A stretch of 7,745 nt of DNA, from contig USOJ01000035.1 in assembly GCA_900556195.1 (NCBI GenBank), positions 1 through 7,745 of the forward strand. Reading direction: 5' to 3'. Shown one piece after another: positions 1 to 7,000 of this stretch. Numbering within the stretch: position 1 is the first letter of the stretch; each line of letters starts with the position of its first letter. The notes below the pieces were generated by a model. That model made no database searches. It had not been told where the DNA came from and saw nothing but the letters and a program-made list of their open reading frames with translations. Origin of the DNA: an uncultured Eubacteriales bacterium. GTDB taxonomy: Bacteria; Bacillota; Clostridia; Christensenellales; Borkfalkiaceae. Both the position numbers and the translations under genes were made by a program.

Positions 1-97
1 CCGCGACTATCGTCTGTGCGACCGCGCGTTTCTTTTCCGCTTTGCCGAGCGCGTCGACTATCTTCATCAGCCCTCCACCTTTTTTCTTATCTCTCAT
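1..97 (-). CDS. Unidentified gene, 5' end only
   Basis: Thirty-two codons are visible from the ATG at 97-95 to the left edge, with no stop. The peptide starts MRDKKKGGGL and continues MKIVDALGKAEKKRAVAQT, strongly basic and without a membrane segment so far. A second possible start is the ATG at 67-65, preceded at 3 bases by GGAGGG (76-71); the upstream start has better spacing (AAGGAG, 5 bases). A basic lead followed by the onset of a hydrophobic stretch (TIVA) would suit a multi-spanning membrane protein such as a polysaccharide flippase, but far too little is visible to name it. Confidence 0.6.
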   Translation of the reverse strand, partial: MRDKKKGGGLMKIVDALGKAEKKRAVAQTIVA

Positions 98-102
98 TTA
101 CT

Positions 103-108
103 CTCCTT
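103..108 (-). promoter_or_regulatory. Ribosome binding site overlapping the deacetylase stop codon
   Basis: Minus-strand AAGGAG shares two bases with the TAA of the deacetylase (TAAGGAG), with a 5-base spacer AGTAA before ATG at 97-95. It supports that start for the last, truncated gene and its membership of the same transcript. Confidence 0.7.
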
Positions 109-961
109 ATTTTTCTTTTAAGTCGGCTAAATAATCTTCTATACTTGAAAATCCGTAGCCGTTTTCTATAAGCATTTCTATTATATTGCGTATTTTTTTG
201 AGATACGACTTACGCCCGCGCGATACGAACGCTCTTTCAAATAAAGACAACTCTTTATATTTCGGAAAGTCGCCGCAATAAGTTTCGAACGGGTGAACGT
301 AAAACAGATATGCGTTTGCGCTTTTTATATATTTTTTTACCGATCGTTTTACTGCCGACCACGGAGCAAGCCTTAAATATCCTCCGCCGCATACGGGAAT
401 TTGCCCGAAGATCGTTTTCGCTACGCACGGTTTGACTTCGAAGAAACCGTCTTTTTCGTAAACGACGTCGTTGATTTTATCGTACTTTCCGAGCGGCAGG
501 CAATCGGAACGCAAAGCCTTTCCGTAGTTAAGCGCGCTCGAATCGTAACCGTAATCCGCGCTTTTAAGTATCTCTATTTTACTTTCGTTTATTCCGAAAC
601 ACGGCGCTCTGTAACCCGCGACTTTCGTTCCGTAAATTTCTTCGACGACCTCTTTCGCTTTCGTTACGTCGCATATAAACTCATCGCCGGAAAGGCGCGT
701 AACGTCTTCGTGGTTATAAGCGTGTACGGCAAGTCGGTGTCCGTTTTTTACCGCTTTTTTCAAAATTTCTTGCCAACGATTTGCAGTATCGGCTGTCAGA
801 AACAAAGTTGCGCGAATACCGTATTCGTCAAGCAACGACAGATAATCTGCAAATCCTTCTACGCCGTCGTAGTTTTTATCAAACCGTATTCCCTTTTCTT
901 TCACGCAACTCGTATCGAAAAAAGATTCGACGTCCGTCGTGAAAAACGCAACTTTATTCAT
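107..961 (-). CDS. Polysaccharide deacetylase (NodB-fold), apparently cytoplasmic
   Basis: 284 residues. The NodB fold removes N- or O-acetyl groups from sugars using a divalent metal. Visible landmarks: FTTDVES at 7-13 (the DxE form of motif 1 also seen in exopolysaccharide-locus deacetylases, instead of TFDDG), VHAYNHED at 79-86 (metal-binding H80 and H84 of the HxxxH motif), AGYRAPCFG at 115-123 (motif 3), GGGYLRL at 192-198, and YVHPFE at 221-226 (HPWE in relatives). The motifs are intact, so activity is likely. There is no signal peptide or membrane segment: the catalytic core begins at residue 4. It therefore probably acts on a cytoplasmic or lipid-linked saccharide rather than on mature cell wall. 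The start codon lies inside the end of the upstream hydrolase gene (8-base overlap) with only a weak purine stretch ahead of it, so translation probably depends on coupling. The exact substrate is not readable. Confidence 0.9.
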   Translation of the reverse strand: MNKVAFFTTDVESFFDTSCVKEKGIRFDKNYDGVEGFADYLSLLDEYGIRATLFLTADTANRWQEILKKAVKNGHRLAVHAYNHEDVTRLSGDEFICDVTKAKEVVEEIYGTKVAGYRAPCFGINESKIEILKSADYGYDSSALNYGKALRSDCLPLGKYDKINDVVYEKDGFFEVKPCVAKTIFGQIPVCGGGYLRLAPWSAVKRSVKKYIKSANAYLFYVHPFETYCGDFPKYKELSLFERAFVSRGRKSYLKKIRNIIEMLIENGYGFSSIEDYLADLKEK

Positions 962-1901
962 GCGTCGCTTCTTTAACGAAATTCATTATCATTTCGTCGT
1001 ATTTTTCTTCTGCGTTTATGCGTATGTGCGAATGTATGCCCTTATCGAACCAGACGAGTTTTTTATCTTCCGCCCCGCACTTTTCAAACAACTTTCCGAT
1101 GGATTCTTTATCCGAATACACGTCTTCTTTGCTGTAAATAAAAAGCATAGGTTTACGCATTTCGTCTATGCAACTTATCGGTCCGCATTTCGCGGGATTT
1201 TTACCTGCGTGAACTTTAATCATCTGCATAACGATATCTACGCAAGGGTGAACGGCGTGCCCCCTTTCTTTAATACGTTTTTCGAGCATATCGCCGAAAT
1301 GCAGATACATACCGTCGTTCGTAAGCCCTTCGAGATAATCGGGGGCTTCGCTCGATACGAAGGCGTTAAGCGCGGTAGCCGCGCCTATACATATGCCGTG
1401 AATCCAGATTTTGTTTATCTTTTTGTCATCGTGCAAAAATTTTGCCCACTCGATTATATCTTTATATTCCTTTATTCCGAGCGTATTATATCTGCCGTCG
1501 GACAAACCGTGAGAACGGTTGTCTATCGCAAGCACGTTATAGCCGAGTTTTTCGTAAGGAGCGGCAAAATAATACGAATACACGCACGTTTCCATTCTGC
1601 CCGGAATAATAATCACGGCTTTTTTATAACCGAAATCGAAATACTCGCCGACGAGATTGAATTTTCCGCTTTTAATCGAAACCCTTTCGTGGTATTTTTC
1701 GCGTTCTTTGCCCCATTCTTCGCCGAGAGCGAACATTTTCTTTTGTTCTTCGTCGTCCCAACTGCAATTTCTCGACCACTTTTTCTTACTTGTACGAACG
1801 AGCAATATGCGGTATACCACCGACGCTATAAGCAGATTAGGAAAGACGTACAAGACGAGAGCCGCGCCTATAATACCGAGAAAAATATACAACGCTATCA
1901 T
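954..1901 (-). CDS. Membrane-anchored alpha/beta hydrolase with a Cys nucleophile
   Basis: 315 residues, starting in an ATGA overlap with fakA. Residues 2-29 are hydrophobic and are followed by basic residues (R31, R36, K39-K41), suggesting one membrane anchor with the enzyme domain in the cytoplasm. Hydrolase features: VIIIPGR (96-102, where HG is usual), AIDNRSHGLSDG (125-136; the DxRxHGxSxG strand and turn), GICIG (169-173), YSKED (256-260, acid D260) and GIHSH (288-292, H290). The elbow has Cys171 (TGT, 1391-1389) where Ser is usual. Dienelactone hydrolases also use Cys in G-x-C-x-G, so activity is plausible and this is not necessarily a dead enzyme. Its layout, length and triad spacing match the hydrolase at 6062-7000 (S173/D259/H288), so the two are probably old paralogues with different chemistry. 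The substrate is unknown; an acyl ester or thioester is inferred from the fakA context. It overlaps the deacetylase gene by 8 bases. Confidence 0.9.
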   Translation of the reverse strand: MIALYIFLGIIGAALVLYVFPNLLIASVVYRILLVRTSKKKWSRNCSWDDEEQKKMFALGEEWGKEREKYHERVSIKSGKFNLVGEYFDFGYKKAVIIIPGRMETCVYSYYFAAPYEKLGYNVLAIDNRSHGLSDGRYNTLGIKEYKDIIEWAKFLHDDKKINKIWIHGICIGAATALNAFVSSEAPDYLEGLTNDGMYLHFGDMLEKRIKERGHAVHPCVDIVMQMIKVHAGKNPAKCGPISCIDEMRKPMLFIYSKEDVYSDKESIGKLFEKCGAEDKKLVWFDKGIHSHIRINAEEKYDEMIMNFVKEATHE

Positions 1902-3601
1902 ACGATGCCTACTATATAATCGTAAATTTTTTGCCCGCCGTCGAGAAACTCCGCGCTTATATCCGAAAATTCTTCTTCAAGCGATTTACTTAAATTTTCT
2001 TCGTCGTTCTCGCTTATCTTTGCCCCTTTGAGAATTACGAAAGTGCTTTTATCTTCAAGATTTTCAACCGCTTTCAACGCTTTTACGAGCGCGGTATCTC
2101 GGTCTTTTTCTGTGGAAACGAGTTTCTTTCCGATAAAACCTAAATAATCGCCCTTTTGGCAAGATAAACCGTCGCCGACGTAATCTTTAACAGCCATAGC
2201 GACGGAAACCGTTAATATACTTTCCGCTCCGTCTTTCATTGCGGCTATACGCTCGTCTACGTCTTCGATTTCTGGCGAACCGATCGCCAATGCGTAATAA
2301 CCCTCAATTACAGATTTCGTAGGAATAACGACTATTTTGTCGCCGAGTTCGCATACGGTTGCCGCTTGTATCGCCGCCTGTTCGATATTGCCGTTATCGG
2401 GCAAAACCACTATTTTATCCGCGTTAAGGCTTTTATATGCCGCAACGAAATCTTCGGTGGACGTATTCATAGTCTGCCCGCCCGAAAGTACGACGTCTGC
2501 GCCGCAACTTTTCAGAATTTCGGTTATTCCGCCTCCGTCCGCCACGGCAACAATCGCAAGCGGTTTATGTTCCGCAGTACGGTCAATCGTTTTAGGGGTA
2601 TACAGATCGTCGTCGGAAGCAGAGAGCGCGACTTCGCGTTCGGCTTTTCCGTTCTCGAATTCGCTGTGTTGTACCTGCATGTTTTCGAGTTTGAAAGATA
2701 TAAATTCGCCGTAACGCCTTGCGGAGCGTATCACGTTTTCGGGTTCAAACGTATGAATATGCACTTTTACTATCGACCCGGAACGGATAACGACGAGCGA
2801 ATTGCCCATAGGCAACAATTCTTTGATAAAATCGTTCAGATTGAACGAATACACGTCGGTCTTTCCGTTTAAGAGTTGTAACAAAAATTCGGTACAATAG
2901 CCGTATGCGAACGTGGAAGTTTCGTTAAACGAATTAGTTACGTCCGTCGCCTTTTCGGTTAAATTTTTTGCGCCGTCGGATACGATTTTTTCGCCGTACA
3001 TTGCCCTCGTCATGCCGTCGATAACGGTTATATACCCTACCGCGCCGCTGTCGAGAACGCCTGCGTCTTTTAACACTTTAAGTATTTCGGGAGTGTTTTT
3101 AACGGATTTACGCATTTCGGCAAGATACATAGACATTACCATATCTACGGTAGTGCCGCGCCTTACCTGCGCGCGGACGTTTTCTATGCCCTCTCTTGCA
3201 ACGGTTAAAACCGTACCTTCGACGGGATGAGCAACCGCTGCGTACGCGGTTTTATAAGCCCTTACGAGAGCGTCGCGAAGTTCGCCAGCGTCGACTATGC
3301 TTTTGCGTTCGAGTTCGACGGACATACCGTGAAACAATTGCGACAATATAACCCCCGAATTTCCTCTCGCGCCGAGCAACATTCCGTGGCTTAATTCCTT
3401 TAAGTACTCGCCGAGGTGTTTATTCGGACGCGCGTGTTTAATGCCGTTTTCGAGCGTCATACGCATATTGTATCCCGTATCTCCGTCAGGTACGGGAAAG
3501 ATATTCATGTCGTTTATTTCTTTTTCGTGAAGGCATAGATTATTGTAGCCGCCTTTTACCATGGCTTCGAAAATCACGCCGTTAATTCTTTCGAGTTTCA
3601 T
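1898..3601 (-). CDS. fakA: Fatty-acid kinase FakA (DAK2-domain protein, YloV family)
   Basis: 567 residues, near the usual FakA length of about 550. It phosphorylates fatty acids held by FakB, using ATP, to give acyl-phosphate for PlsX/PlsY phospholipid synthesis or transfer to ACP; it is cytoplasmic. The N-terminal DhaL/DAK2 domain carries NIFPVPDGDTGYNM (33-46, metal-binding D39 and D41), GARGNSGVILSQ (77-88), HPVEGT (125-130) and DSGAVGY (184-190). The middle domain has GYCTEFLL (234-241) and KVHIHT (279-284); C236, H281 and H283 match the zinc-binding Cys-His-His reported for FakA. The C-terminal domain shows LSGGQTMNTST (372-382), VIPTKS (425-430) and the family ending GGQKIYDYIVGI (555-566). 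All expected motifs are present, so it should be active. It starts 14 bases after the transporter stop with only a weak ribosome binding site, and its TGA overlaps the next ATG (ATGA), indicating coupled translation with the downstream hydrolase. Confidence 0.96.
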   Translation of the reverse strand: MKLERINGVIFEAMVKGGYNNLCLHEKEINDMNIFPVPDGDTGYNMRMTLENGIKHARPNKHLGEYLKELSHGMLLGARGNSGVILSQLFHGMSVELERKSIVDAGELRDALVRAYKTAYAAVAHPVEGTVLTVAREGIENVRAQVRRGTTVDMVMSMYLAEMRKSVKNTPEILKVLKDAGVLDSGAVGYITVIDGMTRAMYGEKIVSDGAKNLTEKATDVTNSFNETSTFAYGYCTEFLLQLLNGKTDVYSFNLNDFIKELLPMGNSLVVIRSGSIVKVHIHTFEPENVIRSARRYGEFISFKLENMQVQHSEFENGKAEREVALSASDDDLYTPKTIDRTAEHKPLAIVAVADGGGITEILKSCGADVVLSGGQTMNTSTEDFVAAYKSLNADKIVVLPDNGNIEQAAIQAATVCELGDKIVVIPTKSVIEGYYALAIGSPEIEDVDERIAAMKDGAESILTVSVAMAVKDYVGDGLSCQKGDYLGFIGKKLVSTEKDRDTALVKALKAVENLEDKSTFVILKGAKISENDEENLSKSLEEEFSDISAEFLDGGQKIYDYIVGIV

Positions 3602-3615
3602 CGTTTTTCAGTTCG

Positions 3616-5097
3616 TTATAAAATTGCTCCGCAATTCGGGCATTTTTCAGCGTCTTCTTTTACTTTTATACCGCAGTAGGGACACCTGCATTCCGGTTTT
3701 TTAGAAGGCGTAACTTCTATTTCAGGAGTTTCGGCAGATTTTGCAATCGGTTCTATAGTCCGTTTAACGCTTTCTTTACCCAAATTCACGATAGATTTCG
3801 GCAAAATAAACGTAAACGCAAACGCAACAATACAACCTATCGACGAAATCAGGGTCATAAATTCGATTGTCTGCGTCTTTTTAAGCGCGACGAGTACAGC
3901 GCCTGTAGCAAGCCCGCTTGCTATTCCGGCAAACAAGCCCTGTACGGCAAAGTACATGGCGGAATGAGAAATTCCCGTTCTCGCCTCGTCGTCGGCGGCG
4001 AGTTGCGACGGAATAGAATACGCAACCGAGAAAATCGCCCCCACGGCGAAGGAACAAATAAGTCCGCCGAGTATCGATATTATTTTCTTTGCGATTACGC
4101 TCGGAATATAGTATGCGCCGAAAAGCGCAGCCATAGACAATGCGAATATCAATAAAACGTATTGTATAGCAAATCTGAAACCTTTCTTTTTGATAATGTA
4201 GTTATACAAAAACAAAGTTGCGGGAACGGGCGCGAAAGCCGCAATCATTACGAGCATCATGCTCATACCCGTGTAAGAAAAATATTCGTTTATTCCGCCT
4301 AAATACAATTGTACGCCGAACGTCAGAAAGAAATAAACTATCATCCAGCATATGAAGTCTTTGTTTTTAAGAGTATAGAATATCGATTTGAATAGATTTA
4401 CCGTTTCTTCTTTTTCGCCGTTTTCCCTTATAACTCCGTTTTCGGTTGACTGTTCTTTTATCATAAAGAGCGGAATGAGCATCAACAAAACGAGCGGTAA
4501 GACGACCAACGCTACGTAACGAATATTAAGTCCTTTAAGTATTAACCCGACTACTACGTAACCGATTATGAAATAAACTATATCGCATACCGATTTTACG
4601 TTGGATATGAAGTTTCTGTCTTGTTCGTTATCGACTATTTCGGTAAACGTCGCGTAGTAACTTACCATTGTAAGCGTATACGAACAATAGAATATACAAA
4701 GCACTATTCCGTAATAAATCGTATTAAACCACGTTACCCCTGATTTATCGGGAGTGAACAACGCAAACGCTATGTAAGACGATATTAAAATTATCAGACC
4801 GATCAAAATCGTCGGACGCCTGCGACCCCATTTGGAACGCAAGTTGTCGGTAAACGTAGCCATGGGGATATCGATAACGCCGTCTATAATCTTCGCGACG
4901 AGGACGAAAGCCGCCCAACCACCCGCAACGACCAAATCTCTGCCTTCGAAAGTTTGATTTGCTATTGCGTCCGTACCAAACCCGCCAACGAGCAACGCGC
5001 TGCATAAAAACGACCCTACCATAAGGTTGAGAAGATTTACACCGATTGCCGAACAGGCGTATAAAAACATTTTTCCTTTACTTTTCAGTAATTTCAT
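3616..5097 (-). CDS. GPH/MelB-type MFS cation symporter with C-terminal zinc ribbon
   Basis: 493 residues. Hydrophobic segments fit about 12 membrane helices between residues 11 and 434, with a central charged loop near 214-245. The loop after TM2 holds IDGVID (71-76) followed by TDNLRSKWGRRRP (83-95). This matches the MelB-type signature in which two acidic residues four apart (D72 and D76 here) bind the coupling cation and the D..RS.WGR.RP loop is conserved. ADDEARTG (368-375) is also typical of the family. Members import sugars or glycosides with Na+ or H+; the same fold group includes MFSD2A, a lysophosphatidylcholine carrier, so a lipid-like substrate is conceivable here. After a Pro/Lys/Glu-rich linker the protein ends in CPYC (472-475) and CPNC (486-489), a small zinc ribbon presumably in the cytoplasm. 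The ATG at 5097 has only a distant ribosome binding site; Met10 (5070-5068), preceded by AAAGGA, is a reasonable alternative start. The gap to the DegV gene is 36 bases. Confidence 0.9.
   Translation of the reverse strand: MKLLKSKGKMFLYACSAIGVNLLNLMVGSFLCSALLVGGFGTDAIANQTFEGRDLVVAGGWAAFVLVAKIIDGVIDIPMATFTDNLRSKWGRRRPTILIGLIILISSYIAFALFTPDKSGVTWFNTIYYGIVLCIFYCSYTLTMVSYYATFTEIVDNEQDRNFISNVKSVCDIVYFIIGYVVVGLILKGLNIRYVALVVLPLVLLMLIPLFMIKEQSTENGVIRENGEKEETVNLFKSIFYTLKNKDFICWMIVYFFLTFGVQLYLGGINEYFSYTGMSMMLVMIAAFAPVPATLFLYNYIIKKKGFRFAIQYVLLIFALSMAALFGAYYIPSVIAKKIISILGGLICSFAVGAIFSVAYSIPSQLAADDEARTGISHSAMYFAVQGLFAGIASGLATGAVLVALKKTQTIEFMTLISSIGCIVAFAFTFILPKSIVNLGKESVKRTIEPIAKSAETPEIEVTPSKKPECRCPYCGIKVKEDAEKCPNCGAIL
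3622..3636 (-). other. Small perfect inverted repeat at the transporter/fakA junction
   Basis: On the transcript the last coding bases of the transporter read AATTGC-GGA-GCAATT, a 6-bp stem with a 3-base loop, followed by TTATAA that includes the stop codon. It resembles a very weak stem-loop plus short U-run. The stem has only two G-C pairs, so any effect on transcript processing or on fakA translation is speculative, and it may be chance. Confidence 0.3.
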
Positions 5098-5133
5098 AAG
5101 TACTTTACTTTTATACCTTCTTTATATCGGGAA

Positions 5134-6069
5134 TTATTTTGCGGCAAGCAAGTCCGCTAAAATTTTCCTTTCTTCTTCAAGTCCTTTCGAGATAGGCTTA
5201 CCTAAATAATACGCAGCCATAAGTCCGGGACCGACGTTGATTCCGCAAGACGGAAATACGCCGTTTACGTATATTGCTTTCGGGTGAAAATTCTCTTCGA
5301 TCATCGCTTTATAAACTTCCGCCTGCTTCTTCCTGTCGGAAGTGGCGATAAGAATTATCTGTTCTTCCGGGTTGTCTATCGTCTTACCGATATAGCCGAT
5401 AAGCGCCTTATACGCCTGTTTTTCACCTTTCGCTTTACCTATCGAAGTAACGAGCCCGTTATAGTCGAATTCGCCTATAGGCTTAACGCCCGCAAGCGTT
5501 CCGAAAAAGGCTTTTGCCTGAGTAATTCTGCCTTTTTTTGCAACGAACGAGAGATCGTCGAGCCAACCTGCCTGATGTACGCGATTTTTGTTTTCCTCTA
5601 TCCAGTCGGCAACTTCGTCTATGGTTTTACCTTCGCTACGAAGCAACGATGCGTAAATAGCGATAATACCGAAACCCGAACTGAAACGCATGGAATCGAT
5701 AATTCTTATATGAGCGTCGGGATACTTTTCTTTAACTTGTTTAGCCGCTTCGACCATAAAGTTATAAGTACCGGATATACCCGAAGAAATCGAAAGCGCA
5801 AGTACGCCGTAGCCGTTTTTAACCCTTTCTTCAAAAGCGTCGGCGCACTCCTGAACGTTCGGCGGCGAAGTCGAAAAATCGTTAGGCGCGAGTTTGAGTT
5901 GTTTATAAAATTCTTCCGAAGTCGTATCGCCCCAAGTTAAATCGGCGACGCGATCTTGTCCGTCGGGAGTTTTGTAATGTCCTTTTATGAACTCTATATC
6001 GTATTCTTTTCTTATTTCCTCGCTCAAATCGCAAGTAACGTCGGGTAAAATTACGAAAGTTTTATTCAT
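5134..6069 (-). CDS. DegV-family fatty-acid-binding protein (FakB-type)
   Basis: 311 residues; DegV proteins usually have about 280-310. In the two-component fatty-acid kinase, FakB binds a fatty acid in a closed tunnel and presents its carboxylate to FakA. Family landmarks in order: LPDVTCDLS (8-16; D-S/T-x-D-L in the family), STSPPN (66-71; TSxPS), ALSISSGISGTY (91-102), DSMRFSSGFG (125-134), DDLSFVAKKGRIT (171-183), GVKPIGEFDYNG (194-205) and GINVGPG (276-282). In the last motif the family normally has His (HTGPG) in the carboxylate-binding network; here it is Asn278 (codon 5238-5236). That could change head-group recognition or acyl preference. No signal peptide or membrane segment, so cytoplasmic. 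A fakA gene lies two genes downstream in the same operon, which strongly supports a FakB role over other DegV functions. Chain-length preference is unknown. Confidence 0.93.
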   Translation of the reverse strand: MNKTFVILPDVTCDLSEEIRKEYDIEFIKGHYKTPDGQDRVADLTWGDTTSEEFYKQLKLAPNDFSTSPPNVQECADAFEERVKNGYGVLALSISSGISGTYNFMVEAAKQVKEKYPDAHIRIIDSMRFSSGFGIIAIYASLLRSEGKTIDEVADWIEENKNRVHQAGWLDDLSFVAKKGRITQAKAFFGTLAGVKPIGEFDYNGLVTSIGKAKGEKQAYKALIGYIGKTIDNPEEQIILIATSDRKKQAEVYKAMIEENFHPKAIYVNGVFPSCGINVGPGLMAAYYLGKPISKGLEEERKILADLLAAK

Positions 6070-7000
6070 TGTTATCTCCTAAAAATAAAAATATTTTATC
6101 TCTTAATTCTTTTCCGCCGACCACGGCCGCGCAAGCGTGCCCCGCATTTTTTACTATTTCAAGCCTTTTTTTTGACCTACAAGCGTTAAAATTCCTTTCC
6201 GAATGTGAAGCGGGAACTACCGTATCGTCTTCGCCGTGAATGAAGAATACCGGAATACTCGTCTTTGACAGATGTTCTTCCGTTTTGTCTTTCATACCCG
6301 CTTTTGCAATCTTTTCTCCGGAATAAAATGCGGCGGCAACGAGAAATTTCGGTACTTTTTGTCTTGTCAGAATATGGTCGACGAGTTCTTCGGGCGAAGT
6401 ATATCCGCAATCCGAAACTATGCCCTTAACTCTTTTATCGGCAATTTTATCCGAAGCGTAACAGAGAGTCGACGCGCCCATAGAAATACCGTAAAGGTAA
6501 ATTTCTTTTATCTTATCATCGTTGAATTTTTCAAGCCAACGTAAAACGTCGTCGCTTTCTCTCTTACCGTACGTGATATATTTACCGCCGCTCTCCCATT
6601 GCGCTCTCTGATCGACGAACAACACGTCGTAACCCCTTTTATACGCTTCGAGCGCGAAAACGCCGAAACAATACGGTGGGTAAGAACGGACGCCGTGAAA
6701 AAACATAATGAGTTTATTACTGCCGCGGGAAAATAATTTCGCCGAAAGCGTAATTCCGTCTTTTGACGTAGTAGTAATTCTTTCGCCGCTCAACTTTTCG
6801 ATTTCGCCGGCAGCCGCCTTCATCTCGCTCCTGCAATTATCGTAATAACCGTCTTCGAGGGATACGGACAAAACGTCTTCGTCGGCGCGCCTTTTGAAAA
6901 ATCTTACGAACATCAGACGATTTACTATCGCGTAAGAAATTACGAATTCGAGCAGCAGAAACGCAACGACGGATACTGCCGTTATAATTATTATACGCAC
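6062..7000 (-). CDS. Membrane-anchored alpha/beta hydrolase (Ser nucleophile)
   Basis: 312 residues, starting at GTG with a strong ribosome binding site. Residues 2-27 form one hydrophobic segment followed by a basic patch (R33, K36, R37, R38), which by the positive-inside rule places the catalytic domain in the cytoplasm. The hydrolase fold shows FFHG (100-103, oxyanion region), VDQRAQWESGG (129-139, the usual DxRGHGxSxG altered), the nucleophile elbow GISMG (171-175, S173), HGEDDTVVP (255-263, acid D259) and AGHAC (286-290, H288). The triad is complete, so it should be an active serine hydrolase of the broad COG1073-like group (esterase, lipase or thioesterase); the substrate cannot be read from sequence. 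It overlaps the transferase gene upstream by 10 bases and the DegV gene downstream by 8. Neighbouring fatty-acid kinase genes make an acyl-ester substrate plausible. It looks paralogous to the hydrolase at 954-1901. Confidence 0.92.
   Translation of the reverse strand: MRIIIITAVSVVAFLLLEFVISYAIVNRLMFVRFFKRRADEDVLSVSLEDGYYDNCRSEMKAAAGEIEKLSGERITTTSKDGITLSAKLFSRGSNKLIMFFHGVRSYPPYCFGVFALEAYKRGYDVLFVDQRAQWESGGKYITYGKRESDDVLRWLEKFNDDKIKEIYLYGISMGASTLCYASDKIADKRVKGIVSDCGYTSPEELVDHILTRQKVPKFLVAAAFYSGEKIAKAGMKDKTEEHLSKTSIPVFFIHGEDDTVVPASHSERNFNACRSKKRLEIVKNAGHACAAVVGGKELRDKIFLFLGDNNE
6075..6080 (-). promoter_or_regulatory. Ribosome binding site of the DegV/FakB gene
   Basis: Minus-strand AGGAGA with 5 bases (TAACA) before ATG at 6069-6067. 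It lies inside the end of the upstream hydrolase gene, so the DegV gene can be translated by reinitiation as well as by direct binding. Confidence 0.7.

Noticed and set aside
939..1919. A 326-codon plus-strand reading frame spanning the whole hydrolase gene, and another at 401-976.
   Set aside because: They lie antisense to genes with clear family motifs, their peptides are rich in Phe, Arg and Tyr without any recognisable domain, and no ribosome binding site precedes them. They follow from the few antisense stops that this codon usage creates.
3600..3640. A rho-independent terminator between the transporter and fakA.
   Set aside because: The only inverted repeat is a 6-bp stem with two G-C pairs and a short, interrupted U-run, too weak to end transcription; fakA follows after 14 bases without another promoter.
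4745..5005. Minus-strand frames at 4745-5005 and 6186-6410 as small genes.
   Set aside because: Both lie in a shifted frame wholly inside the transporter and hydrolase genes, are very Arg-rich, and show no domain or start signal.
5098..5133. A possible internal promoter ahead of the transporter gene (TATAAA-like elements, TTGCCG upstream).
   Set aside because: Spacing between the -35-like and -10-like elements is off (15 or 19 bases), and such AT-rich hexamers arise easily in a 36-base gap. The overall layout already explains expression from an upstream promoter.
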